A DNA stretch of 64,000 nucleotides from Bin87 sp963666865 (GTDB taxonomy: Bacteria; Chloroflexota; Dehalococcoidia; Lucifugimonadales; UBA3495). The notes below the pieces were generated by a model. The model ran no database searches, was not told where the DNA came from, and was given only the letters and a program-made list of their open reading frames with translations. Shown here in pieces: positions 24,023 through 32,739 of this stretch (its first letter is position 1; the number at the start of each line of letters is the position of its first letter). Made by a program: the position numbers and the translations under genes. The DNA is taken from the NCBI GenBank assembly GCA_963666865.1, contig OY763072.1, positions 1,674,001 through 1,738,000 of the forward strand. The letters run 5' to 3'.

Positions 24023-25102
24023 ATGACCACCGTCACAGCCCACAACACCAACGTATATGTCGGCCTGGCCGGCGAAAGCGCGCTGATTATCGGCGCCGAA
24101 GGTACCCCGTTGGGCGAAGGGGGAATGTACCGACTCACCGATGGCCAACCCGAATGGGCGTCCATTGAAAACGGTTTGCCCGAGAATCCCCAGGTGCGCG
24201 CCCTGTTGGCCCATCCTGACGAACCCGCCACCATCTTTGCCGGAACGCAGGACGGCGTGTATCGCAGCGATGACCGGGGCGACAACTGGCGGCGGACCGA
24301 TACGCTCAGCGGCGACGTTTGGTCTCTCGCCGCACATCCCAACGACTCATCCATCATGTTCGCCGGCTATGATGCGGGGCGGGTGTGCCGTTCCGACGAC
24401 GGGGGCAACACCTGGCGGCAGCTGAACACCGAAGGGTTGGTGCATCCTCACATCACCATGAACCCCCACGAAATCTGCAAGCGCGTCATTGGCATCAGCA
24501 TTGACCCCGCTTATCCGGATGACGTGTACGGAGCCATTGAAGTTGGCGGGTTGATAGCCTCCCGAGACGGGGGCGAAACCTGGTCCTGCATCACCGACGG
24601 GCACTACACCCGCCTGGGACCGGTGGACCTCCACGGCGTGCAGGTTAACCCGACCCAGCCCGGACTGGTGTACATCATCACCCAGTTGGCGATGTTCCGC
24701 AGCCGCGAGCGGGGCAGCGATTGGGAATTCGTGCCCATCGAAGAGATGTTCGAGGGCGGCAGCTACTGTCGGGATCTGATCGTTGACCCCAGCGATCCCA
24801 GCCGGATGTACCTGGCCGCCGGGGCTGGCGGCGGCAGCGCGCCGGCTGGCACCATCGACGCCGGAGTCCTCGTTCGCTCCACCGATGCGGGCGAAACCTG
24901 GGAGCGCGTTGACCTGGGCGAAACCGCTCCGGCGCGGATGTTCCAGATCGCAATTGACCGCAACGCTCCGCGCAACGTCTATTGCTGTGACCGGGACGGC
25001 CACGTCTATTGCAGCAACGACGGCGGCAACGAGTGGACCCGCACCGACATTCCGGTTGAAATGTCCCGGGGCCGCCACGTCTATCCCATGGTCGCCGCCT
25101 GA
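24023..25102 (+). CDS. BNR/Asp-box beta-propeller protein (sialidase/sortilin-like fold)
   Basis: 359 residues from ATG at 24023 (AGGAGA upstream); the longer frame from 23981 lacks a ribosome site. At least six Asp-box repeats of type S-x-D-x-G-x-x-W are present: YRSDDRGDNWRR, CRSDDGGNTWRQ, ASRDGGETWSC, FRSRERGSDWEF, VRSTDAGETWER, YCSNDGGNEWTR. These turn structures mark seven- or eight-bladed propellers, found in sialidases, xyloglucanases and photosystem II assembly factors. Catalytic sialidase residues are not evident, so this is probably a binding or scaffold propeller. No signal peptide. Confidence 0.85.
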   Translation: MTTVTAHNTNVYVGLAGESALIIGAEGTPLGEGGMYRLTDGQPEWASIENGLPENPQVRALLAHPDEPATIFAGTQDGVYRSDDRGDNWRRTDTLSGDVWSLAAHPNDSSIMFAGYDAGRVCRSDDGGNTWRQLNTEGLVHPHITMNPHEICKRVIGISIDPAYPDDVYGAIEVGGLIASRDGGETWSCITDGHYTRLGPVDLHGVQVNPTQPGLVYIITQLAMFRSRERGSDWEFVPIEEMFEGGSYCRDLIVDPSDPSRMYLAAGAGGGSAPAGTIDAGVLVRSTDAGETWERVDLGETAPARMFQIAIDRNAPRNVYCCDRDGHVYCSNDGGNEWTRTDIPVEMSRGRHVYPMVAA

Positions 25103-25115
25103 TCCTTTGGACCTG

Positions 25116-25147
25116 TTGTAGGGGCGAGGCATGCCTCGCCCCTACAA
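25116..25147. repeat. Intergenic palindrome, GGGGCGA family, copy 5
   Basis: Perfect 32-nt palindrome, TTGTAGGGGCGAGGCA followed by TGCCTCGCCCCTACAA. It lies 14 nt after the propeller gene and 31 nt before the next start, a plausible terminator or processing site between two same-strand genes. Confidence 0.88.
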
Positions 25148-25178
25148 GATGCTCCTTTTCAATTCCGGAGGAACCAAC

Positions 25179-25802
25179 GTGTCATCCAACCCGCTGTGGA
25201 GCGCAACCCTGCGAGTAGGGGAAGCCGACCTGGAATACATGGCGCTGGAGGCTGGCGATTTGCCTGAGGACCTGCGCGGCTATCAATTGGCTCGTGAGGG
25301 TCCTTTGGACAACCAGGAAATGGCCGAAAACGGGTTCAGGGGCAACACGGCCGATCGGTTCCGCGCGGCGGGCCGGGTGGGCGGCTTCATGCGCGAATTT
25401 GTCCCCACATCGGATGTATCGCCCGCAAGCGGCGTCAATTTCGTGGGCGCCACTGTCGTACATCTGTTTGAAAACCCTGATCAGGTTTCAGGGTGGATGT
25501 CGGATATCTTTGTGAAGGACTTTGAAGATAACGTTGGTGAAAGCGTCGGCTCCGGACAGCAAATTGTGTCCGTCCAGCGGTTGGAACCCGGCGGGTTTTA
25601 CGACGAGGCGGTGGGGCTTTACGTGCTGCAGGGGGGCCCGGCTGGCCTGCTGTCGTCCACGGTGATTGACTTTCGCGTGGGCCGCGTGCTCGGGGTGGCG
25701 TTCGTGGGGTCCATCGGTGAGCACGACCGCTCGGAACTCGCCACGGAGATGGCGCTGGCCCTGGAAAAACGGATCGTACAGGTGGCTCTAGGGGGGCGTT
25801 AG
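25179..25802 (+). CDS. Conserved hypothetical protein
   Basis: 207 residues. GTG at 25179 is preferred because GGAGG lies seven bases upstream; the earlier ATG at 25131 falls inside the palindrome. The protein begins VSSNPLWSATLRVGEADLEY. It has alternating strands and helices (SVQRLEPGGFYDEAVGLYVL, STVIDFRVGRVLGVAFVGS) but no recognised domain, no signal peptide and no membrane helix. A C-terminal MALALEKRIVQVALGGR resembles the ends of periplasmic or lipoprotein-associated families, but this is weak. It ends 18 nt before the convergent symporter gene. Confidence 0.65.
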   Translation: MSSNPLWSATLRVGEADLEYMALEAGDLPEDLRGYQLAREGPLDNQEMAENGFRGNTADRFRAAGRVGGFMREFVPTSDVSPASGVNFVGATVVHLFENPDQVSGWMSDIFVKDFEDNVGESVGSGQQIVSVQRLEPGGFYDEAVGLYVLQGGPAGLLSSTVIDFRVGRVLGVAFVGSIGEHDRSELATEMALALEKRIVQVALGGR

Positions 25803-25820
25803 TCCGGCTGGATCGTCTCG

Positions 25821-27335
25821 TCACCGTACTTCCGCCGGCTGAATAACGGGGGCCCGGCCGGCCGTAACTTCGTCAAAGGTCTGCACTATCTCCGGCGACG
25901 GCGGCGGCGTGAACCGCGTGACGGCGAATGCCAGAACGGACGCGATGATGAACCCAGGGGTGGCGGGCTGTATATCCCATACGCCCAATGGGCCACCATG
26001 CAGCAACGCCCACAGCGACGCCGCCAGAGTTCCCCCCAGAACTGACGCGGATGCGCCCCAAACGTTGAACCGGCGCCAGTACAAAGCCATTATCGTGACC
26101 GGCCCGAAGGCTGCTCCCATACCTCCCCACGCATAACTCACCAGATCGAAAATCGATTCGGGGTAAAGAATGGAGATGGCGGCGGAAAAGGCGCCGATCA
26201 ACAGCAAGAGGAGCCGGCCGAGCCAAACCCTGGCATTGCCGGTCACCCGATAGGTGACATTTTTGATGAAGGGCAAATCGTCCGCCGCCACCGCCGAGGC
26301 CAGCAGCAGTTGAGAATCAGCGGTGCTCATGACCGCCGCAATCACCGCCGTCAGCAGTAACCCAGTCACCACCGGATGAAAGAAAACCTCCGACATCACC
26401 AGATAGACGCGCTCGGGATCGGCTGCAGTATCCAGCATTCCGATTTCCGCCAACGCCGGTCGGGCAATCAGGCCGAGCATCAGGGCGAGCGCGAACACTG
26501 AAATCAGCCAGGCGACTGAAATGCGCCGGCTTCGCGCAACCTGGTCGTCCCGTTCCAAGGCCATGAATCTTTGCAGTATCCGCTGCGCCCCGAAGCCACC
26601 GCAGGCCCATCCGGCCGCAGACGCAGCGGCGACAAGGGTGACCGCCGTGCCGTCCCCGTTGTTAAACGGATTCAACCAGGTGGAAGAGTAGTTCCCGATC
26701 TCCAGGAATGGGTTTTCCGTCCATCCGGCCAAAGCCACTACCATGATCAGCAAGCTAATCAGCATCAGCAACGCCTGAGTGACGTCGGTTCGTGAAACTG
26801 CCATGAAACCGCCGATCAAAGTGTAAGAAGCGATGGCGAACAGCGTTACGATCACGCCGGTATTGGCCTCCATGCCGAACACTGTTTCCAGCAGTTTCGA
26901 TCCCCCCACCAACCCGGAGCTTACGTAGAAAATCACGAACATGATGGTGATCAGCGCCGTACCAGTACGGAGTATGCCAGTGCTGTCGCCGAACCGGGCT
27001 TCAAAAAACTCCGGCATGGTGAGTGCGTTGCCGGTCGCGACGGTGTAGCGGCGCAATCTGCCGGCGACGAACGTCCAGCTCAGCCACACGCCGGCCACGA
27101 TGGCAACGGGAACCCAGATTTCCACTGCCCCGTTGGTGAAGGCCAGCGCGGGCAAGGCCAACATAGTCCAGGCGCTAGTGGTGGAGGATCCGGCGCTGAG
27201 GGCCGCCGTCAGGCTGCTGAGGCGCCGGCCTCCGAGCACGTATTCCGACATATTCCGCAGGCGGCGCATTCCCGCCACCGCAATCCCAATGAGCAGGGCG
27301 AAATACGCGCTGAAAACCAATATGAGCCAGATCAT
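25821..27335 (-). CDS. Sodium:solute symporter (SSS family, PutP-like)
   Basis: 504 residues from ATG at 27335 (AGGAG upstream), starting MIWLILVFSAYFALLIGIAV. About 13 hydrophobic helices are present. SSS markers: MSEYVLGGRRLSSLTAALSA followed by GSSTTSAWTM, which resembles the helix-1/2 sodium-site region of proline permease; GGFMAVSRTDVTQALLMLIS; and VMSTADSQLLLASAVAADDL. It would couple Na+ entry to uptake of an amino or organic acid; the substrate is not defined. The longer frame to 27476 is rejected because the added residues are charged and lack a ribosome site. Confidence 0.92.
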   Translation of the reverse strand: MIWLILVFSAYFALLIGIAVAGMRRLRNMSEYVLGGRRLSSLTAALSAGSSTTSAWTMLALPALAFTNGAVEIWVPVAIVAGVWLSWTFVAGRLRRYTVATGNALTMPEFFEARFGDSTGILRTGTALITIMFVIFYVSSGLVGGSKLLETVFGMEANTGVIVTLFAIASYTLIGGFMAVSRTDVTQALLMLISLLIMVVALAGWTENPFLEIGNYSSTWLNPFNNGDGTAVTLVAAASAAGWACGGFGAQRILQRFMALERDDQVARSRRISVAWLISVFALALMLGLIARPALAEIGMLDTAADPERVYLVMSEVFFHPVVTGLLLTAVIAAVMSTADSQLLLASAVAADDLPFIKNVTYRVTGNARVWLGRLLLLLIGAFSAAISILYPESIFDLVSYAWGGMGAAFGPVTIMALYWRRFNVWGASASVLGGTLAASLWALLHGGPLGVWDIQPATPGFIIASVLAFAVTRFTPPPSPEIVQTFDEVTAGRAPVIQPAEVR

Positions 27336-27507
27336 GCCTGCCGTTTCTCCTGTATCACGGCGCAAACTGTTATCTTTGTGGCCCGGCCACGACGTTTTTC
27401 CCCGCCGTCTCGTCGGCGAGAGGTGTGGCATCCGCGCCCCAAAATGTTGGCTCTGCCGCAACGAGCCAACGGGCATCAGAGACTGTTATCGCGGATTTGG
27501 AACGAAT

Positions 27508-28332
27508 TTATGGCGAAGTCGATGGTTCTGGAATGCCGCCAGTCGTCAGCAGTGACGGGTCCACGAGTATTATCAGCAACATTCCCCAACCCAGCAGGAA
27601 ACCTACCGCTACCAAGGCCAGTTCCGGCACGCTGATTCTGATCCATCCCAGGCGCATCCCCAAACGGTGCCGCCAAAACCGGTTGAGGTTGTTTTGGGCC
27701 TGCCACATGATCCATGCCAGCAAGGATGCTTGGCCAACGTTGATGATCACATAGGTGGCTTGTTGGGGTAAGGTTACGGTCTGTTCGGCCGGGATCATCA
27801 ACGATACCATCCCAAGCAGAACGACGCCGAAGTATATGAGCACCGCCCGTAGGGGATTGAGTGTCGTCGGTACGCCCCGTTGTTCCATCAACTCCTGGTA
27901 AACCCTGATGTGGGCGTGGAGCCGGAAGAACTGGTACACGGGCACCAACAGCGCCAGGGCATGCATTACCGGGTAGGCGATTTCTCCCGTATGATCCCGG
28001 TACTGACGCCAGGTTACGTACATCCAATAGAAGACGTACAGACCGGAACTCAGCAGCGTGAGGACGATTACCCGGGCTGGCGGGATGTAATAGGGGAACG
28101 CATCGTCCGCCTGTTGCGTAAACGGGGGTTCAGCAGCCGGGGTCTGACGAGGAAAGTCAACGCCCTGATCCAGCGGATGAACGGGTTGCGCTGGCCGGGC
28201 AGCATCGCTTGCCCGATCCCCGGGCGATTGACCAGCGCGCAGCTCTGCGCCGCAGATCCCGCAGAAGCGGTGCTCAGGGGCGTGCCTGGAGCCGCAGCTC
28301 GGACAGGTCAAAGCTTCTCCTGAGGTTGCCAT
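27508..28332 (-). CDS. Zinc-ribbon membrane protein with DUF4234-like helices
   Basis: 274 residues. An N-terminal zinc ribbon (CPSCGSRHAPEHRFCGICGA, ~10-30) is followed by a Pro-rich linker and four to five membrane helices. The first helix region, ARVIVLTLLSSGLYVFYWMY followed by VTWRQYRD, is typical of DUF4234 proteins. The C-terminal helix is VPELALVAVGFLLGWGMLLI. These proteins have no established function; the ribbon would face the cytoplasm. No ribosome site is visible before the ATG. Confidence 0.8.
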   Translation of the reverse strand: MATSGEALTCPSCGSRHAPEHRFCGICGAELRAGQSPGDRASDAARPAQPVHPLDQGVDFPRQTPAAEPPFTQQADDAFPYYIPPARVIVLTLLSSGLYVFYWMYVTWRQYRDHTGEIAYPVMHALALLVPVYQFFRLHAHIRVYQELMEQRGVPTTLNPLRAVLIYFGVVLLGMVSLMIPAEQTVTLPQQATYVIINVGQASLLAWIMWQAQNNLNRFWRHRLGMRLGWIRISVPELALVAVGFLLGWGMLLIILVDPSLLTTGGIPEPSTSP

Positions 28333-28420
28333 GATTTGGAAATGCGGGGGCCGGAATTACAAGGAGGCGAACTCGTGCGATGCGGGTCCGCCCCCTGGTT
28401 CTTTCGATCATGCGCAGCGA

Positions 28421-29206
28421 TCAGGCTTTGCCCCATACAACGGGATTGCTCAGCGTGCCGATGCCGTTGACCGTGATGTCGCAGACGTCGCCGTCCTTCA
28501 TATTTTCGGTGGCGCCATCGGTTCCCATCCACAGGATGTCGCCAGGCACCAGAGTGAGGTATTTGCTCATATCGCTGATGTACTCGCGCACGCCGAATAT
28601 GGCCGTGTTGAGGTCGTATTCGCCCACCACGCGCTCGTTGACCTGGATGGTGACGTGAAGCTCGTCCGGGTCCAGGCCGGTGGCGATCCACGGGCCCATG
28701 GGCTTGAAGGTGTCGGTGTTCTTTGCCCGCCACATGGTCCGGTCGTTTCGCTGCCAATAGCGTTCGCTGACATCGTTCCCGATGGTATAGCCCAACACAT
28801 AGTCCAGGGCTTCGTCCTGGCTCACATTTCGGCATTCCTTACCGATCACCACCACCACCTCGCCTTCATACTGCAGCTCCTCGGTGGCGTCAGCTGGGAC
28901 CATGATTGGGTCACCTTGTCCCGTAAGCGCGTTCACGGCGCGATAACCCACGTCGGCCTTTTTGGGAAGGTTGGGTTCTTCGCCGCGCATGTGGGCAGCC
29001 CAGGTAACGTGCTCGGGGAAATTGATGCCGGCTGCGTAGAAGGTCGGTGGTATGACTGGCGGCAACAGTTTCACTGAGCTCAATGCGTACTTGTTGCCCG
29101 ACTCCTTCAACCCATCAAAAAGGCCGCCTTGGACCTCCAAAACCGTGTCTCCCTCAACAATGCCGTGGCCCTCGCGGTCCCCGGTGCGAAACCTGCAAAT
29201 CAGCAT
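28421..29206 (-). CDS. Fumarylacetoacetate-hydrolase (FAH) family protein
   Basis: 261 residues with the usual N-terminal cap (MLICRFRTGDREGHGIVEGD) and C-terminal FAH domain. Metal-ligand acids are visible in LQYEGEVVVVIGKE (E-x-E), and other FAH signatures are IGNDVSERYWQ, KNTDTFKPMGPWIATG and LVPGDILWMGTDG. The family hydrolyses or decarboxylates beta-diketo and hydroxy-oxo acids in aromatic and amino-acid breakdown (ring-cleavage product hydrolases, fumarylpyruvate hydrolase). The usual GTP-x-G-V-G of some members is replaced by GTDGATENMKDGD. AGGAGG eight bases before ATG. Confidence 0.9.
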   Translation of the reverse strand: MLICRFRTGDREGHGIVEGDTVLEVQGGLFDGLKESGNKYALSSVKLLPPVIPPTFYAAGINFPEHVTWAAHMRGEEPNLPKKADVGYRAVNALTGQGDPIMVPADATEELQYEGEVVVVIGKECRNVSQDEALDYVLGYTIGNDVSERYWQRNDRTMWRAKNTDTFKPMGPWIATGLDPDELHVTIQVNERVVGEYDLNTAIFGVREYISDMSKYLTLVPGDILWMGTDGATENMKDGDVCDITVNGIGTLSNPVVWGKA

Positions 29207-29473
29207 GGCTCTCGCCTCCTGCTATCCAGTGCGTCGTGATGGTGTTTCCCGCCCAATTCTGGCACCAACGTTGCACCGGGTCAAGCGATGGATGTTGGGT
29301 TTACGCGGGCCCGTGACTTATTCAGCGCAGGGGAGGGATAGTGACGGGTACGACACTGTAGTCTCCGGTAGAAAGTGATAAGTGATGTGGTAACATATCC
29401 ACCACCACACGGGTTGCCGGACGGCGCCCCGACATCAGGTTAGCCAACCAATTACGGCAGGTGCCAATACAGC

Positions 29474-30217
29474 ATGCAACAGCCTGAAACGACACTGATT
29501 TATTGGGCGCCCAGCCGCGTGAGATTCAATCTCACGCTGATTCTCGCTGCCGCCGTCATACTTTTCGGCCTTTATCAATTGTTCATGGACGCTCGAAGCG
29601 GCGACGACGTCCCGGCAGAGACGGCGGCCCAGGTTGAATCGCAAGGCGAAGGCGAGACGCCGGCGTCCAGCCGTGGGGGAGGCAGTGGCGCGTGGTTGTT
29701 GATACTGGTCGGTCTGGGTGTGGGCGCTTACTCGTGGCTCACGTCACCGCGGCAGTATCGCGTATATTCGGATGCGCTTATCATCATGATGGGCACTCCG
29801 CGACGGCGCACTATTCACTTCAGCGACATCCGAGAGGTGGCGCTGGATCGCGGTTTCATGGGCGACCCGCTGCGCGTGTACACCGTCAACCGGCGACGCA
29901 TCCCCCTCCAGGTTCGGGAACCGGAAGAGATGCACCGCTACCTGGACTCCGCCCTGGCGGACTTCCGGCGAGCGAATCCCCAATACGCGCCACCGCCAGA
30001 GCCGGCTTCGGATGAGCCACCACCAGACGGTGATGTCATGGATGCGACCGCCGCCGAATCCGGCGGGTCACCCGGCACGGTGAGCGAGACCACGTCCGGC
30101 GAGACCGCTGACGCTCCGGTTTCGCCTCCTCCAGGCCCGGCTCCGGATCGCAGTCCACGTTCCCGCCGCCGCAGCCTGCGGGACGATGTGCCAAGCGACG
30201 GGGAATCGAACTCATAA
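29474..30217 (+). CDS. Membrane protein with PH-like region and disordered tail
   Basis: 247 residues. Two membrane helices (LTLILAAAVILFGLYQLF, ~20-37; WLLILVGLGVGAYSWLT, ~74-90) flank an acidic Ser/Gly-rich loop. A cytoplasmic segment, RQYRVYSDALIIMMGTPRRR followed by TIHFSDIREVALDR, looks like the bacterial PH-domain membrane-protein pattern. The last ~80 residues are Pro/Ser/Asp-rich and disordered. No ribosome site stands out. Function unknown. The 267 nt upstream (29207-29473) show nothing recognisable. Confidence 0.7.
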   Translation: MQQPETTLIYWAPSRVRFNLTLILAAAVILFGLYQLFMDARSGDDVPAETAAQVESQGEGETPASSRGGGSGAWLLILVGLGVGAYSWLTSPRQYRVYSDALIIMMGTPRRRTIHFSDIREVALDRGFMGDPLRVYTVNRRRIPLQVREPEEMHRYLDSALADFRRANPQYAPPPEPASDEPPPDGDVMDATAAESGGSPGTVSETTSGETADAPVSPPPGPAPDRSPRSRRRSLRDDVPSDGESNS

Positions 30218-30400
30218 AGTCAGTGTCGCTACGCTCTTAGTTCCGCGCGGGCCGTTGCAACATGTCTGAACGGTTCGTTGGGAGGACTCATGTCGTCGCC
30301 TCACACCGGGGTATCGCGTATAATGGTGGGAGCGTCGGCCGGCCCGGCTGACATCTGCCGAGCCACGTCAAGCGAAACACTCACAGGGAGCGGATTACTC

Positions 30401-31591
30401 ATGCCCAGCAACGCTGAATATATCGCTATCGAGCAGAAATACTACGCCCAGACCGTGCGCCGCCGGCCGGTGGTTATCGTGCGGGGCGAAGGCTCTCGAG
30501 TGTGGGACGCCGACGGCAAGGAGTATATCGACTTCGTGGCCGGTTGGGCCGTGGATAACCTGGGTCACTGCCCGCCGGTGGTGGTGGAAGCCATCGCCCA
30601 ACAGGCGGCGACGCTGATCCAGACCTCAAACCAGTTCTACACGCTGCCCCAACTCGACATAGCGGAGATGTTGATTGAAAACTCGTGCATGGATCGAGTG
30701 TTTTTCTGCAACAGCGGAGCGGAAGCGGTGGAAGGCGCGCTGAAGCTGGCGCGGCGCTACGGCAAGTTGCACAAGAACGGCGCCTACGAGGTTATCACCG
30801 CATTCAATTCCTTCCACGGGCGCACTATGAACGCGGTGGCTGCCACCGGCCAACCCCACTACCACGAGTTGTTCGAGCCCATTCCCGAAGGGTTCACATA
30901 CGTCGATTTCAATGATGTGGAAGCTGTGATGAATGCCACCACCGACAACACTGTCGCAGTGATGGTGGAACCGGTGCAGGGCGAGGGGGGCGTTAACATA
31001 CCCGATGACGACTACTTCCAGCGCCTGCGGGCATGGTGCGACCAGAACAACATCCTGTTGATATTGGACGAAGTGCAGACCGGTATGGGCCGGCTCGGCA
31101 GCCTGTTCGGACACCAGGAATACGACGTGGAGCCGGACGTGATGATACTGGCCAAGGGGCTGGGGTACGGTGTGCCCATCGGGGCATTCCTGTCCAAGGA
31201 GCACGCCATGGCCCTCACTTACGGCGACCACGGCAGCACCTTCGGCGGCAACGCGCTGACCACCGCCGCTGCCGCCGCCGGCACGCGCTACCTGCTGGAC
31301 AACGATGTTCTGGGCAATGTGAAGCGCATGGAGGTAGTGCTGAATGACAGGCTAAACGGGCTGAAGGCTCGCCACGGGTTCGTGGAAGAGATCCGGTGCA
31401 AGGGCCTGCTCGCCGCCGTGCAGTTCGACAGCGACATCATGCCCCAGGTGATGGACGCCGCGGAAGCTTCCGGTGTATTGCTCAACGGCGTGCGCCCCAA
31501 CGCGGTGCGCATCATGCCGGCGCTGAACATCACCGAGGACGAGATCGACGAGGGCGTGGGTCGGCTGAGCGAGGCGCTGGGGAACGTGTAA
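30401..31591 (+). CDS. Class III aminotransferase, acetylornithine-aminotransferase-like
   Basis: 396 residues from ATG at 30401 (AGGGAG upstream), usual length for ArgD. PLP fold-type I features: VFFCNSGAEAVEGALKLARR (cofactor phosphate region), TAFNSFHGRTMNAVAATGQP, ILLILDEVQTGMGRLGSLFG (conserved D-E-V-Q-x-G), and the Schiff-base lysine K252 in MILAKGLGYGVPIGAFLSK. ArgD transfers the amino group from N-acetylornithine to 2-oxoglutarate. An argG gene lies 1.5 kb downstream on the other strand, favouring an arginine role, but related omega-aminotransferases (GABA, ornithine) cannot be excluded. Confidence 0.88.
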   Translation: MPSNAEYIAIEQKYYAQTVRRRPVVIVRGEGSRVWDADGKEYIDFVAGWAVDNLGHCPPVVVEAIAQQAATLIQTSNQFYTLPQLDIAEMLIENSCMDRVFFCNSGAEAVEGALKLARRYGKLHKNGAYEVITAFNSFHGRTMNAVAATGQPHYHELFEPIPEGFTYVDFNDVEAVMNATTDNTVAVMVEPVQGEGGVNIPDDDYFQRLRAWCDQNNILLILDEVQTGMGRLGSLFGHQEYDVEPDVMILAKGLGYGVPIGAFLSKEHAMALTYGDHGSTFGGNALTTAAAAAGTRYLLDNDVLGNVKRMEVVLNDRLNGLKARHGFVEEIRCKGLLAAVQFDSDIMPQVMDAAEASGVLLNGVRPNAVRIMPALNITEDEIDEGVGRLSEALGNV

Positions 31592-31691
31592 GGACGCCTG
31601 CCAGACCTAGGCCGCCGTCGGTTCCTAATTTGCGCAGAGAACCGTCGGCGGCTAAACTTATGGTAGCGGATTGCAGCAAAGAAGCAGCCAA

Positions 31692-31940
31692 ATGAAGTTT
31701 GATCGCATTACAATCGACCCAGCGGTATGCTTGGGCAAACCTAGGGTGCGCGGCACCCGGATAACGGTAGAATTCGTTCTGAAGCTAATCGCCAGCGGAT
31801 GCGCTACCGATGAAATAGCCAGCGACTACCCGGAATTGGTGCCGGCCGACGTTCGTCAGTGTGCGGCATATGGCGCTTGGTTGGCTAGCGAGCGATTACT
31901 GGTCGAAATCGACTTGCAGCCGCGTTGCACAAAGTCGTAA
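31692..31940 (+). CDS. DUF433 family protein, likely antitoxin
   Basis: 82 residues: MKFDRITIDPAVCLGKPRVR is followed by GTRITVEFVLKLIASG and EIASDYPELVPADVRQCAAY. This is the canonical DUF433 winged-helix sequence (I-x-x-D-P-x-x-x-x-G-K-P-x-I-x-G-T-R). DUF433 proteins usually sit directly upstream of a DUF5615 PIN-like toxin and act as its antitoxin. Here a DUF5615 gene does exist, but 800 nt away, separated by a palindrome and an independently promoted gene. The ribosome site is weak (AAAGAAG). Confidence 0.88.
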   Translation: MKFDRITIDPAVCLGKPRVRGTRITVEFVLKLIASGCATDEIASDYPELVPADVRQCAAYGAWLASERLLVEIDLQPRCTKS

Positions 31941-31958
31941 TCGTCCCACCCACGCGAT

Positions 31959-31996
31959 CAAACATTGAGGCGCACGATCGTGCGCCTCAATGTTTG
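31959..31996. repeat. Perfect 38-nt palindrome
   Basis: CAAACATTGAGGCGCACGA followed by its exact complement TCGTGCGCCTCAATGTTTG. It lies 19 nt after the DUF433 stop and 24 nt before the next promoter. It can fold as a long hairpin and would insulate the DUF433 transcript from the following gene. No T-tract follows. The sequence differs from the GGGGCGA family but the design is the same. Confidence 0.88.
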
Positions 31997-32019
31997 GCAA
32001 TGCAATATACAGCACGGCG

Positions 32020-32048
32020 TTGACAATGCTGAACGCACGTTGTACATT
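32020..32048 (+). promoter_or_regulatory. Strong candidate sigma-70 promoter
   Basis: TTGACA (32020-32025), 17-nt spacer, TACATT (32043-32048): perfect -35 with four of six -10 bases at optimal spacing. The start point would be near 32055, leaving a short leader with AAAGGAGG before the ATG at 32078. This gives the 32078 gene its own promoter. Confidence 0.6.
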
Positions 32049-32077
32049 GAATGAAAGATGACCAAAGGAGGCAGGAT

Positions 32078-32683
32078 ATGCCAGGTCAAGGCAAAACCGA
32101 GTTGCTGGAATTTCTGGATTTCGCAGGAAATAAAGGGCTGATGACCAAAGCCAGTGCACAGTCTCTTAGGAGCGCTTGTACGGCAGTTTTCTCAATTCTT
32201 GATGACGCGGAAACCGATAACGTCTTCACCTTGGACTTGGATGCCCTTTTCCACCGTTACGAGAATATCAAAGGCATGGAGGTGAGCCCTAATACCATGA
32301 GGGCTTACCGCCAACGGGTCAAGCAGGCGATTTCCGACTTTGAGCGGTACAAAGACAACCCTTCTCAATGGAAGCCTGCCGGAGGTCCGCGGTCTAACAG
32401 CTCCGGGAAACGATCTTCGAGAAGCCCAACGGCGAACTCAAGGGAAATGGACCCACAAGCACGGACTGACTCCTCAGTTCTTGGAGCTTTGTCTGCGGAC
32501 GAGATTACACATCAATTCCCGTTGCGACGGGATACGATTGTTCGAATCTCTGGGATCCCATTTGACGTTACGAGATCCGAGATGGCGCGAATGACGGCCT
32601 ATTTGTCGAATCTGGTCGCTGAGGCAGACGAAATCGAGCATCCACAATTAATGTCGGGAACAGCAGACAACGACATTGCGTAA
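32078..32683 (+). CDS. Hypothetical protein with SAM-like N-terminal helical domain
   Basis: 201 residues from ATG at 32078 with an excellent AAAGGAGG site. The N-terminal half (TELLEFLDFAGNKGLMTKAS; LDLDALFHRYENIKGMEVSP; NTMRAYRQRVKQAISDFERY) resembles the core-binding SAM-like helices of tyrosine recombinases, but no catalytic integrase domain follows. A Ser/Arg linker leads to a C-terminal HQFPLRRDTIVRISGIPFDV and TRSEMARMTAYLSNLVAEA segment. To my recollection, proteins of this architecture are widespread but unnamed. It separates DUF433 from DUF5615, has its own promoter, and looks like an inserted or horizontally acquired gene. Confidence 0.72.
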   Translation: MPGQGKTELLEFLDFAGNKGLMTKASAQSLRSACTAVFSILDDAETDNVFTLDLDALFHRYENIKGMEVSPNTMRAYRQRVKQAISDFERYKDNPSQWKPAGGPRSNSSGKRSSRSPTANSREMDPQARTDSSVLGALSADEITHQFPLRRDTIVRISGIPFDVTRSEMARMTAYLSNLVAEADEIEHPQLMSGTADNDIA

Positions 32684-32739
32684 CATAGTCGTTCAATGGT
32701 ACGCTGTACCTACTCAAGCCACGCATACCAGAGAACGAT

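Noticed and set aside
32078..32683. Tyrosine recombinase/integrase
   Set aside because: Only the N-terminal SAM-like helices resemble an integrase; the R...H-x-x-R...Y catalytic domain is absent.
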